Source of the DNA: Gordionus sp. m RMFG-2023
Lineage: Eukaryota > Nematomorpha > Gordioida > Chordodea > Parachordodidae
DNA: 64,000 bases
Assembly (NCBI RefSeq): GCF_954871325.1
Contig: NC_088776.1
Coordinates: 53,834,569 to 53,898,568 of the forward strand
Reading direction: 5' to 3'
How positions within the stretch are numbered: position 1 is the stretch's first letter; each line of letters opens with the position of its first letter. Shown in pieces: positions 24,801 through 36,446 of this stretch. The notes beneath the pieces are model-generated. The model saw only the letters and a list, made by a program, of their open reading frames with translations. It did no database searches and was not told the origin of the DNA. A program made the translations under genes and the position numbers.

Positions 24801-26308
24801 AAAATCAGCAGATCACTGGAACTGGGCATTGTATGAGAAGATAATATAATTTGGGAATCTTCAATAAAAGATTCATGCTAATTATTAAATAAAGAGTGGT
24901 TAAAATTTGTTTACTTATGAAAATCTTAATTTTAATAAAAATTTTATTCTTAATTAAGATATAGAAAAGTGGAAAATATTTCATAATTTATTCACTTCAG
25001 AATTATCAAACAAATCTTATTTAAATTAAGTACCTCATCATTCAAAATCACCAGATCACTGGAACTGGGCATTGTATGAGATAATATAATTTGGGAATCT
25101 TCAGTAAAAGATTTGTGCTACTTATTAAATAAAGAATAATTAAAATTTGTTTATTCATGAAAATATCTGAATATCCTCATTTATTCCCTTCAAAATTATA
25201 AAAGAAATCTTATTTAAATTAAGTACCTCATTATTCAAAATCAGCAGATCACTGGAACTGGGCATTGTATGAGAAGATAATATAATTTGGGAATCTTCAA
25301 TAAAAGATTCATGCTAATTATTAAATAAAGAATGGTTAAAATTTGTTTACTTATGAAAATCTTAATTTTAATAAAAATTTTATTCTTAATTAAGATATAG
25401 AAAAGTGGAAAATATTTCATAATTTATTCACTTCAGAATTATCAAACAAATCTTATTTAAATTAAGTACCTCATCATTCAAAATCACCAGATCACTGGAA
25501 CTGGGCATTGTATGAGATAATATAATTTGGGAATCTTCAGTAAAAGATTTGAGCTAATTATTAAATAAAGATTAATTAAAATTTGTTCATGAAAATATCT
25601 GAATATCCTCATTTATTCCCTTCAAAATTATAAAACAAATCTTATTTAAATTAAGTACCTCATTATTCAAAATCAGCAGATCACTGGAACTGGGCATTGT
25701 ATGAGATAATATAATTTGGGAATCTTCAATAAAAGATTTGTGCTAATTATTAAATAAAGAGTAGTGAAAATTTTAGGCAAATGACTTATTTTATTCTTAA
25801 TTATAATATATAAATTTTCTTTTAACAAAAGTTGAAATATTTAAATATTCTTATAATTTATTTCCTTCAAAATTGATAAAGGGCATAATAAAAATGTACC
25901 TATATATTAAAAATCTTATCTTTAATAAAAATTAAAAGTATTATGCTCAAATTATAGATGAAGAATTGGTTTCTACTAATTCACAAAATTTAAGGTTATT
26001 TTTACTTATATTTATTGTCATGAATTAAAATAATATATATAAAAAATTACTTTTTGGAAGTAAGATGTTATTGATTTTTTTTGTAACTTGGTTTCAACCC
26101 CATTTGTGATATTGAATGGAATATCTTTATTTAAGGATACCCAATTATTATCCTTTTTGATAGCTATCTTTGTAAATTTGATATCAGATAACTTGACATG
26201 AGGATGTTTATGTTTATAATGGTTATTTATTTTGTCACTTCTTATTTTAGAAGTTTTACAATTAATATAGTCACATTTGACTTTATATATTGTTTTGTTA
26301 CTTGGCAT
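21861..26308 (-). CDS. Split hAT transposase (ZMYM1-like)
   Basis: Proposed minus-strand exons: 26308-26051 (start ATG, C2H2-like finger CDYINC...HYKHKH), optional cassettes (see array), 24550-24300, 24238-23138, 23098-22809, 22765-21861. Introns 24299-24239 (61 bp), 23137-23099 (39 bp) and 22808-22766 (43 bp) are GT-AG and keep one frame; without cassettes the exons total 2,805 nt, an exact multiple of three. Domains: TTF-type zinc finger (NWLSYSTTLDKVFCLYCLMF ... HESSSIHK), first Asp in IILDGTYDVS, second in GQSMDGAGNMRG, C-x2-H block WCHAHRLNLVV, then TTR-WSSSY, and the C-terminal dimerisation domain LPTTSCSAERVMSKVKI with the catalytic Glu. One in-frame TAG (22583-22581) remains. A phase-0 GT-AG segment 22634-22581 (54 bp) would remove it if it is an intron; otherwise the gene carries a nonsense mutation. 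No promoter was identified. Confidence 0.85.
24595..25742 (-). repeat. Tandem array of six phase-0 cassette exons
   Basis: Six candidate exons, in genomic order: 24595-24681 (87 nt), 24791-24877 (87), 25034-25117 (84), 25227-25313 (87), 25470-25553 (84), 25659-25742 (84). On the minus strand each is preceded by a TAG acceptor ('aataattag' or 'aataagtag') and followed by GAG|GTA. Each is open throughout and encodes a version of SFTEDSQIILSSHTMPSSS. Spacing alternates about 193 and 243 bp, so the duplicated unit is a dimer of about 435 bp. Variants are a 3-nt in-frame deletion (one Ser), Leu/Val, Asn/Asp and Thr/Ile. All are phase 0-0, as are the donor of the zinc-finger exon and the acceptor at 24551, so any number can be spliced in. 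The first 8 codons resemble the start of the 24550-24300 exon (HKVIENSPII), suggesting origin from it. Confidence 0.8.
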
Positions 26309-28115
26309 CTAGAATAAAAATGAAATAAATATTTAGATAATATTTTTTTACTCACTGATGGCCATCAAGAATGATGGAGAATCATAATTTTATCCTTTAT
26401 TTGACGGTGGATGGCTGAATCTTAAAATTCTCCTATCTTATGAGGTGTGATTCAGAAATTAAATTTATATTTGTTTAAATGAGGGTGTAATTTTAAAATT
26501 TTCCAGTGGTTTTACAAAATATATTAAAGAAATATATATTTAGATATTTTAATATATGTGCACAATAAATTTTTATTCATTTGTATTATATTTTTAATCT
26601 AAAAAATATATTAAAATCTTTTAAAATAAATTCTTATTCATTTGTATTTGTAATTTATAATCAAAAAAATATATTCTAGACCCTTATTGTTTTTAAATTA
26701 AAATTCATAAATATACACTCTATTAACATATTTTATAAAAATAATGAAAAATTTACTGATTCAATCATCATCATATAAAGGAAATTTATTATGCACCCAT
26801 CATTGAATAAAGAAGAAAATTCTGATTACCAGTCATTCATAATGGACTATCAGCTATTAACTTATATTTTTGATAATGTTTTCTTAAAAGATTCCTATTA
26901 TATTATATGTAAGCTTAATGCATGGTCACAAAAAATATAATATTTTTTGTTATTTATGCCAAAACAATCATGGATCAATATTTCCTCCATTATACACTTC
27001 ACAATTGATTTCTTTATTTCTTAGTGTCCAACAATTTTTAGAAATGTATGATGCTTTGAAATCATAGTTTCTTTAAATTAACAATCCTAATAAATTTTGC
27101 AAATAATTGAAAACAGGCATATTTGTGATTTGCCCATTCATTTATCTTCAAATAAAGTCTGAGAAATGATATATTTTAATCATTGAAATTAGAGACCTTC
27201 ACTGGCATTGATTTCTTCATCCAGCCTAGGTCATAAGTAAAAATAATTTTCAGGCCCAGTTCATGTTTAATGGAAATCCAAACCCAAACCACATCATAGG
27301 TTTCAAAGATTATTCCCAAGCCATATCCAAAAATTTAATTTATTGTTAACAAAAATAAACAATATTTCAGTATATGGAATCACTTTGTCAATTCATTTAA
27401 TTGAAATCTTTTCTTAAATCAATAATCAAATGAGAGGAATAGATTATCTGTTCATTCTCCCAAGATTTCTATAAATATTTAGAAAAAAGGCCAAATATAT
27501 TATGGAAAATTTGATGTTATATAAAATTTATCTAATAATGAAATAAAAAATTTATCAATTCTTTTAACAAATTTTTTATCACACAATGGTTTTCACCTCT
27601 CACTTATAATTTTGTATATAATTTACACTTACCTCAAAGAATCGTTTATCATAAATAGAAATCAATTATGGGTCCAACCTGATTGCCTCACAAAAATGTG
27701 GTAATATTTACCCCATTGAAAATGATTATTTAAAAAATTATTAGCAAAAATAATTGCCATGGTTCAAAACCCAGATAACTTATTAAGTATACATATTAAG
27801 ATTAAATAAAAATAGCTTCATTCTTTATTATATTTATTTATCTATCATCAAATTAAGGAAAATGCAATTATATGCTTAAAAAATTACCTTTTTAAAATCC
27901 AAAAATGTTTCTTTATATTGTTAATTGAGTAGGATTATCTTATCATAAAAGGGATTCTTTATTCAAAAGGTCCTTATTATAAAAAAATATATATTGATAA
28001 TTTAAAATTGATACTGTGAAAATCTAAATCCCATTATGTAAATGAATTTTCTAAAAATTTAAAAAAATAAATATAGTGTATAATATTTATAAATTGACAG
28101 ATATCTTTTCTTTAA
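26309..28115. other. Upstream region of the hAT transposase gene
   Basis: AT-rich sequence between the proposed transposase start and the right subterminal repeats, about 1.8 kb. It should hold the promoter and any 5' UTR exon, but I cannot identify a convincing core promoter in sequence this AT-rich. No ORF of note. Confidence 0.4.
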
Positions 28116-28189
28116 TTGACATTTTTCAGAAAATCAACGATAATCATATCGATTATTGGATTTAAAAATATCATAATACAAGTCAAAAA

Positions 28190-28325
28190 TTACCCTCCAA
28201 AAATCAATACCTACCCCCCAAAAACAAATGCCTACCCCCCAAAAATCAATATCTACCCCCCAAAATTAATACCTACCCCCAAAATGCCAATATTTTTTGG
28301 AGGCATTTGTCTCCTACCCCCCGGC
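28190..28325. repeat. C-rich subterminal repeats of the hAT right end
   Basis: Four to five copies, spaced about 20-24 bp, of a motif like ATCAATACCTACCCCCCAAA, then CTCCTACCCCCC just inside the terminus. Multiple subterminal motifs next to the TIR are the known binding sites of hAT transposases, so a binding role is likely. The C-run strand bias is the same throughout. A weaker version (CTACCCCTACCCCCC) lies at the left end (20935-20948), and the 58212 MITE carries CTACCCCCCAACTGATGCCTACCC. Confidence 0.75.
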
Positions 28326-28338
28326 CATGTAGACACTG

Positions 28339-29100
28339 GCCACATTAATGATAAAAGCTATCGATATCATCATTTCAAATTTTCAACAACTAAATTTGTC
28401 CTTTTATAAAAAAAGTGAAATATACTAAACTAAAAATATTTCCTCCCCAATTATTTATCTTTTTACTCATAAAAGATAAAATCATTGTTCCTCAGGCCAC
28501 CAATAATAAGATCTTTAGGTATCTAAACATCGAAGACAATCTGATTAATCTTTATTCAATAGAAAATATTTTCAAAGATTTACTTCCCATCAGGCATTTT
28601 ATTTAATTTAAAAATTTTTTACTATTCCCAAAATACAAATAATTTGCATCAGATTATCTGGCGCCTTTTTATTTCTATCAACTTCTAAAATATGGGAAAA
28701 TATAAATCAATATTGGACCGACAAAATGTAGCGGACTTAGCTTAAGATTACCATTAATCTATGCTTTCGTTTGTTTTATTTGATCAATAGTAAAAAACAA
28801 AAATCTAATTTTCAAATTGATTAAATCTTTTGAGGAAACCATGTTAAACAATGCTTTGAGATAAAACATTCTTTGGCGTAATTTATCCATTTTCTAATTT
28901 ACAAAAGGATTGGTAATCTGCAATCGTGACATGCTTCATCAATATTCTACTTTCAGGCAAATGAAACACATCAGAATACTAACCTTCGTTCATTGGTAAT
29001 TAATAATAAATCAGGCCTCGAATAGTTAGAAGCTTATCCAAGCATGTTAAATAAATATATTTTGACAAATAAGGAATTTGTTATACTTTGGCCGTCAGGC
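28339..29100 (+). pseudogene. Reverse transcriptase remnant, 3' part
   Basis: It continues the RT interrupted at 20883: after one TSD copy the frame reads ATLMIKAIDIIISNFQQLNL, which fits the region following the YxDD motif (D-TL------ V-----F---L-L--N--KCE). KKSEIY follows after a small frame change. Beyond about 28620 the match fades (FRYLNIEDNLI at 28515 may be the next block) and only AT-rich sequence follows. Confidence 0.55.
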
Positions 29101-30274
29101 TTATCAAAATAATTTACCAAAAGAGTCATAAAACAACAATATCAAGAATTAGCAAACAAAAAATCAGCTTAAAAATATCACGTATTTTAAATTATTTAAA
29201 GATATGGCCGTCACCAGAGAATGATGACTATATTTAATAAAAAAAAAATTTTCTAAATATCTTATCATATATTCAGTTTACATGTTATTCTAATTAGTTT
29301 ATATAATTTCGATTATTTATTTAATAAAAAGAAAAGGATATATATATCTTCTATTTAAAAAAACATATGTATATATATATTAGATATATACAAAGAATGA
29401 CAATAGCAAAGTAATTGATTCACTCAGGATATCTACCTAAAATTTATACTACAAGCTGAACAATAAAATTTACTTATCTTTCTCTCTTTTATGTAAGTTA
29501 AGAATTATATAATATATTTTTTTATTAGAACTAGGAGAAGTTTGGTATATAATAAATAAAAATAGTTAGAAAGAGAAGAAATGTGCAAGCTTTCATTTCT
29601 ATGAATTATTAGTGATTATAATATTTATGTACTCTTCAAGCGTTTCACTTCCTTACCAAATAATTGTTTAATTCTTCTAAATTATCTTTAATATATAAAA
29701 TCAGATACCGGAGGCTCTAACATGTCAAAGTAGGGAGATGGGCAGAATTTTTTATTGAAATTTCAGGGATGTATATAGTATATTTAATAAGAGCTATTAC
29801 TTTTATTTCAGATATGTTTTTTTTACTATTATATGAAAATTAAAGTATATTTAAATATTATATATGAAATACCATCAATTGTATTGTTTTATGTCTTATA
29901 TTATCACTTGATTATTGTAGTGCTAAAGATGCCTTTTTATTACAACTGACAAAATCGATTTTTAAGTTAAATTATTATTATGCCTAAACATAATGATCAA
30001 ATTGAAAGAATATTTGAAGTACAAGATAACTAAGATAAAAGGTTTAAATAAATTGAAGCGAATAGAACAAGAAATTCAAAAATTAACATAATAAATTTTA
30101 TACTCTATCTTTACTAAATTTATTGATTTATAATTAAATTTTAAAAAATATAACACGAATATTTGTAATTGGTAATTGAAAAATATAATTATGCCAAACC
30201 CTCTTTCAGAATTTTTAAAAAGAGTATAGAGTATGCAATAATTAATTAATATTAATTCATATTTTTACTAACAA
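29101..30274. other. AT-rich sequence with a fragment of the 0.7-kb repeat
   Basis: No gene. 29385-29520 is a fragment of the repeat monomer found in 1-9700 ('attgattcactcaggatatctacct', 'ttatactacaagctgaacaataaaa'). The rest is AT-rich without recognisable features. Confidence 0.5.
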
Positions 30275-30390
30275 GTCGGAGAGGAAGTTGTTCCAGGTGA
30301 AATATTTTTAATGAAAAAATTTAACATTTAAATATATCAAGTATATTAAGGAAAAGATATAAACAAAGAGAAAAAAATATATTTCAAATT

Positions 30391-30593
30391 TGTTAAAAAG
30401 CCTGATTCGAGCCGATTTTATAAAACGGTTCCATTATATTTGTAACCAAATATGTAAGTCTGGTGACTTTGCTCATAGATGACAGAAATGTTTGGACATC
30501 TATTTGCAAAATCTCGAGGATTGTATAATATTATTATGGCTATAATCTTAATCAGGCTGTTTTTTTAAATCGACCCAAATCTGATTTTTTAAT
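30391..30593. repeat. Fold-back (MITE-like) repeat, copy 1
   Basis: The ends are inverted copies: TTAAAAAGCCTGATTCGAGC on the left, and on the right a complement ending 'ctgattttttaa'. The interior includes 'cttaatcaggctgttttttt'. Fragments with the same 'cttaatcgggccg' and 'aaatcgaccc' motifs are scattered at 35290-35470, 45050-45075, 53325-53345 and 57600-57750, so it is a dispersed family. No certain TSD; superfamily unknown. Confidence 0.65.
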
Positions 30594-31000
30594 GACGCTA
30601 TTCAATTCCTTCTTATTTATTATAAAATGTTATTTCGGATATTTTTAAAATAATCTCCCAATTGAATTTAATAATTATTTTAATTTACATGCTTTTTAGT
30701 ATTAGAAGAGGCTGCACCGGGTAATAATTTTTATACATTTTAATTGTCCTTAAAAAATATTTTGACCTTAAATACACAGTCTTAATAGTCAAAGTCATTA
30801 GGGATATTTAGAAAAGAAGTTCTCAATTTTATTAAAATCATAGGCAAAAAGAAACTCTTTACAAAGCATTTAAAAATAAATCAGCAAGGGGATATATTTT
30901 TTAATGAAAAAAAATTAACATATAATTAATCATATATGAAGGATATTAAAGAAAAGATATGAAAAAAAGAGAAAAAAATATATATTTAAAATCTAGTGCT

Positions 31001-31195
31001 ATTAAAAAGTCCAATTCGGGTCGATTTTATAAAGCTTCCCTATTATAATTTTAATCAAAATTGTGTAAGTCTGGAAACTTTGCTCATAGATGCCATAAAT
31101 GTTTGACATCGATTTGCCAACTCGAGGCTTGTATAATTTTGTTTTAATCTTAATCGGGCCGTTTTATTAAATCGACCTAAATCGGACTTTTTAAT
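31001..31195. repeat. Fold-back (MITE-like) repeat, copy 2
   Basis: ATTAAAAAGTCCAATTCGGG at the left, and a right end whose complement reads ATTAAAAAGTCCGATTTAGG. The inverted stem is about 30 bp with few mismatches, enclosing about 130 bp. Better preserved than copy 1. Confidence 0.7.
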
Positions 31196-31490
31196 GACGC
31201 TATTCAAATCCTTCTTATTTATTATTAAATGTTATTTAGGATTTTTTTAAAGTGATCTTTAAATAGAATTTAATAATTTTTTTTAATTTACATGCTTTTT
31301 AGTATTAGAAGAGGCTGCTCCGGGTAATAATTTTTAAAAAAAATTATACATTTTAATTGTCCTTAAAAAAATGTTTACACACAGTCTCTACTAATAGTCA
31401 TAGTCACACCTTAGGGATATTTAGAAAAGAAGGTCTCAATTCTATTAAAATCATAGGCAAAAAAAGGTAAACAGTTGGGGATTTATAAAT

Positions 31491-33741
31491 AAGGGGATAC
31501 ATTTTTTAAAGAAAAATAAATTTTCTTGGAAAAAATTAAGAAAGTTAGAGGAATATTGATAACTGTTGTAAGGTGATGCATCACACCTTATCATTATAAA
31601 AGAAATTATTATTTTATTATTGTCACCTAATTTGATATAAAATTACACTAAAATTCATATATTATTATAATTAATATATAAAATTAAATTTACACATAAA
31701 AACTGAGAATAAATATACATAGAGAATTACCTTCCTAATGTAATATCCCAAACCACATTAAGATTTTTATGGATTTTTCCATTTCGTCAAGATTTCTTTA
31801 AATTTAATTTAAGGTCGATCATTTACAAATAAATAACAAATATACTGTTTAAATATATCAACCTTAATTAAAACCAATGTTAATTAAGACCATATTAATA
31901 AAATGAACTATGACACATTTAACCTCTTTTAAAAATTCCATTTGATCGCATTGGTTTATCAATAAAACAATTTATACATATATCTTTAAATGTAATTAGA
32001 TTCTCAGCAAATTAATTTTTTAAAACAAATATTTTTTTCTAAATTATTCCATATTCGAATGAAAAAATTTATTTGTATAATATTACCATTCTTATATCAT
32101 CTATACTATTTTTAGATATTTAAAAAAATTTTAAATATATTTTTAATTTAAGACCAATTTTTCAATTTAAAATATTTTTAACTCATTTTTATTATAATTA
32201 TCTTATATCCAAATAATTTTACCATAACATTCAATTTACAATTTCTATTTAATTTCAATGACAATAAAGTTTACAAACATTTGCCGAACATATTTAAGTT
32301 AAAATTCCCAATAAAATTAAAAAAAATTTTTATTTCAATGACAAACATTTCCCAACACAACTTTAAAATTAATGCATTAATTTTCTTCAATTTTAAATTA
32401 TTATTTATGTAACACTACTATTGCGTTCTGATAATGATATATTCAAACATCAAATAGAACATTTTCTTGATATCACGATTTTGTAGATAATAGAATAATA
32501 TGCAACATCACCAATGTATGCGAAAAATTCTTCGTCTAAAGGCACCAATTTTGTATAAGTACATATATCTTCTCTATATTTATATTCATAAAAATAAATC
32601 TTTAAATTAAAAAGTAAGTAAAATGAAAGACATCTTTTCCTACTATCAATATTTAAAATAATATGTGATATAATTGAGTTTTTAATAAAGAAATTAAAGG
32701 TATTGAAATTATATTTTTAATTTAAATTGAAATAAATATAAAAAAATAACTAATTTTTATGTTAGCGTCATTTTATTGAATGTTTATTTCGGCCATTGAT
32801 ATGTTGACATATAAATATAGATGATAAATTATGGAATTACATTGCGAATTTTTTTGGAAATATCATAGAAAGAGTCCGTGAATTGAAATATTATCTGCTA
32901 ATCTAAAATAAAAGAAATCATATATCAAGAAGAGATAGATTAATTTTTCACGATATTAAAACATCAGCAAATATAATCCTACCATCAGTAAGTAAGGATC
33001 AATGTAAAAGGAAGTGTCAATTTCTAACGATATATTTAAAAAATTGACAATTGGTAAGTAATATTTTCTATCTTAAAAATTTGTTTAAATCTGTAAATGT
33101 TTTGCAAAATTGTTAACTATATTTAAAGTTGTTTATGAATATATTTTTACCTAATTTTTCTATAATTTCTCTAGAGTTACTGATAAGTAATATATAACTA
33201 TTATATATTTTTAAAAAAATATTTATTTTACAGCAAATATATTCTTTAAAAATTTGATGAAATAAATTTTTTTTATATAAAACACAATAATATAAATATC
33301 TATAAACGTCGTTTTAATATTTTCGGCAGATGAGATAAATTAAAAACATGCCAAGATTTTCAAAAGATTTAAGGCTTACTTATTATAAAGTTGTCTAATA
33401 TATTTTTTTATATATTTACTTACAAAGTCAAAAATCAGAATTTTCACTAGAGGGGGGTGGCGACATTTTTAAAATTGTTATAGTCAATCTCAGAGAATTG
33501 TTGTGAGCCGTTGGCTTAAAAGGGCTTGGGGTGCAAGGAATTTATTTAGATATAGATGGACGATCCGTGATATATAAAATATTTTCTAGACCCCCAATCG
33601 CGACTCGATCTTCAAATTAATTTTAATTTCTCTACCCGAATTTTATATTTATAATTTTTTATCTGAAACTATGTTTATTTTTCAGTATTTTTTTAAGAAG
33701 TAATTCATAATTTATACAATCTTTAAATGGTAATAGAAAAA
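31491..33741. other. AT-rich sequence without gene
   Basis: About 2.2 kb of AT-rich DNA with no ORF over 60 codons and no recognised repeat. A short GC-richer patch at 33450-33540 (GAGGGGGGTGGCGACA) is unexplained. Confidence 0.45.
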
Positions 33742-35110
33742 AAGCCCCCGGAAAAAAACTCCTGAAAAAAACCCCATGATAATACACCAGCGGAAAAAAA
33801 CCCTTGAAAAACCTTCGTCCTAATTAAAAAAGGAAAAGTTTCAATAATAATAGGAAAAGGCCCGATCAAAAAAGGAAAATTCTCATTCAATAGTTATTTT
33901 AAAAAAAATTTTCTTGTTAATTTTTTTAAAATTTTTATTATTCCTTCTTATTTTATTTCTAAGTTTTTCCGATTTATTTATTTTATTTTTCTTACTATAT
34001 CTTTTCTCAATTTTTATTTTTCTTCTCATTTTTTGATAATTCTTTTGTCTTTTTAAAAATAATTTTTAAACTTTCCGTTATTTTTTTTCACTTCTCTACT
34101 CCATTTTTTTTAACAATTCTTTACTTTTTTTTCATCATACATAACAATATTTTGACTCTTTATGATATTTTTCCTTATATTGTAAACTTTTACATATATT
34201 TCTAACCTTTTCAATTTCTTTAAGTCATTTTCATCTTAATTTTTCTGATCTTTTCTTTTTTTCTCATTTTTTATATTTTTTTTGATAGATTGTTACATGT
34301 TAGTAATATATTTTTTTAACGATATATTCCTATTGTATTAATATACTTTTTATTTTAGATAATGGAGGTTTAAGGCGATCGTTTAATATATTATATTTTG
34401 TAAATTAGATAACGTTATTTTATATGATATACATGATTGATTTACCGTGGATATAAAAAGAGACATTATATGTGCTGGCATTATATTATATTGATAAATA
34501 ATTTTATAAACAAACAATCATTGACAGCTATTAAGATGTATTATCTTATTGTTTATCATTAAGGGTTTAAATTTATATTTAATCAACAGGATGAATTAAA
34601 ATTGTTTATCAGAATTGAAAACGCTATAATTCCTGGTATTTAGATAATTGAAAGTTAATAATTTGTTAAAATATAATTGTTTTTGTCAAATTTAGTCTAC
34701 TTAATATAGTAATTAAGCAAATAATTTTTACGAAAATAAGGTATACATGGGGTATTTTAATGGTGTATTTTTCCCCACCACCAATTTTAACATCAACATT
34801 TTTCTTTGTTTAAGCATTTTTATGAGGGTATATGAGTAATCTTTAAATAATGAATTAAATTTAACTTATTAAATGATATTTTTATAATATTTTTTTCTAA
34901 AATACTTTATCTATATCTTATTAAATCCAAATAAAAATTTATCGATATTATTAGGTCTTAAGTAAATTCGAAAAAAAAATTTCAGGGTTTTTTTCCGTGG
35001 TTTATTTTCAATGGGGAGAGTTTTATTTCCGGGGGTTTTATTTCCGGGGGTTTTTCCCTGAGGGTTTATTTTTCCTGGGGGTTCGGGGATTTCTGGGTTT
35101 TTTTCCGCGA
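33742..35110. mobile_element. Candidate element with CCCCCGGAAA-rich inverted ends
   Basis: The left 90 bp repeats GCCCCCGGAAAAAAACTCC-like units three to four times. The right 130 bp carries the complement of the same units (GGGTTTTTTTCCG, TTTTATTTCCGGGGG twice, TTTTTCCCTGAGGG). The two ends are therefore imperfect, multi-unit inverted repeats around an AT-rich interior of about 1.1 kb without an ORF. I could not define exact termini or a TSD. It could be a non-autonomous DNA transposon with repetitive TIRs. Confidence 0.5.
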
Positions 35111-36446
35111 TTCATCTTTAAATAGTTAAATATATTATTTGAAAATGAAATGAATATTTTTTAATATTACTTTTATTCATGTTTCATATTTGCAAATAGC
35201 CTTTGAGTAAGTCCTATATTTCCTTTGTTTTTACTATATTAATATTAAATAGTTATTAATTGGTCGATTTTTAAATACCGCCAAATTAATTTAACAAATA
35301 TAATATTCCACAGTCCTGAAATTTTGCTAGTAGATAGTAGGAAAGTTTGGACCTATAATTGCTAAATATCTAGGCATACATAATATTAATTTGCCTAAAA
35401 TCTTAATCGGGCCGTGATTTAAAATAGACCCAAATCAAGCCATTTAACAACATTAAATGTAAAGCACATATTATTTTTTCTTAAATATCCTATTTTTATT
35501 TTTATAAAAATTAATATCTATAATCATATCAATTTTCTATGATTATAATATGTTTAATTCTTTAAGCGAGCTAGGTAATATACAATTTATATATAAATAT
35601 ATTTAATAAGAATCTGATTTGTTGATTTTAAAATTTTAGATTATATTAAACAAATGGACCACCTCTAAAAAATATTTTAAGATAAAACTGTTGGTTTAAT
35701 GTTTCTTAAGTTATCAGATATAAGGAAACTAAATTTTATTTTAAAAAAAAAATTGTCTGTGTTATCATGAAAATTTTATGGATAATAAATATTTGGATTA
35801 AAATAAAAAAAATTATTTTGGTGATCAATTAAATAGTAGTATAAATTAGATTACTACGCATTTACAAGGAGTGTCAAGGAGGTTTCAACCACCTGATATT
35901 CTATAAAACGGATTCTACTGTTCCCCTAACCGATGCCATATCACATCATTTATAAAGTTAAGTAGCATATTATAAATTAAAAATTATTTTATAAGCCAAG
36001 TTTAAATAAAATCAGCCAACAAAATTATATTATTGGAATGATACAATGATACAAATTATTTCATCTTAATAATAAAATTAAGCAAATCTTTATTTATTAA
36101 ATTATGAAAAAGTTTAAAGTGGATATATGATGAATGATTAAACAATCTAAAATAATCGCTTATATGTATATGGTAAAAATCTTGGTCAAGCTTAGAATCA
36201 AAAAATTTACAAACCCGGGCAAAATAAATATTTTTTTAAAACTTAAATTGACACGATAATTTATAAATGAAAAATGAGTATTATTATTTATATCGAAATT
36301 TTAATATTAAAAAAAATGCAAAAGACTAATATATATTAAGTTGGGTAGTATATATAAATAACAATATATCTTATCTATTTAATCATGCTGTGGTTATAAT
36401 ATAAAGATAAAATGGATATTATTATACGCATTTATATTTAAACATA
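35111..36446. other. AT-rich sequence without gene
   Basis: No coding features. 35290-35470 contains a degraded relative of the fold-back repeats at 30391 and 31001 ('cttaatcgggccgtgattt', 'aaatagacccaaatcaagcc'). Confidence 0.45.

Larger units (their letters stand above)
20884..28338 (-). mobile_element. 7.45-kb intron-bearing hAT transposon with exact TSD
   Basis: Left end CAACGTCTACATGGC; right end, read inward, CAGTGTCTACATGGC. Perfect 8-bp TSD GCCACATT at 20876-20883 and 28339-28346. The inside contains one minus-strand split transposase gene (21861-26308) and, on the right, a row of C-rich subterminal repeats. The left interior has tandem repeats. The length is large for a hAT, because of introns and repeat arrays. 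The exact TSD and nearly open gene suggest fairly recent insertion. It lies inside an older RT remnant, whose reading frame continues exactly across one TSD copy. A 260-bp MITE at 58212-58471 has matching ends. Confidence 0.93.
30275..31490. repeat. Tandem duplication (about 0.6 kb x 2)
   Basis: 30275-30880 and 30885-31490 are diverged direct copies. Shared landmarks: 'gtaagtctgg' and 'ctttgctcatagatg' (30455-30480 and 31065-31090), 'gctgc(a/t)ccgggtaataattttt' (30710 and 31311), 'agggatatttagaaaagaag' (30808 and 31413). Each copy contains one fold-back repeat (30391-30593 and 31001-31195). No coding sequence. Confidence 0.8.

Noticed and set aside
24595-25742. CRISPR array
   Set aside because: The repeats are long, diverged in their spacing pattern and lie in a eukaryotic transposon; spacers are themselves repeated, unlike CRISPR spacers.
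28116-28409. 97-codon ORF with PPKINTYPPKT repeats
   Set aside because: A read-through of the C-rich subterminal hAT repeats, crossing the element end; not a protein gene.
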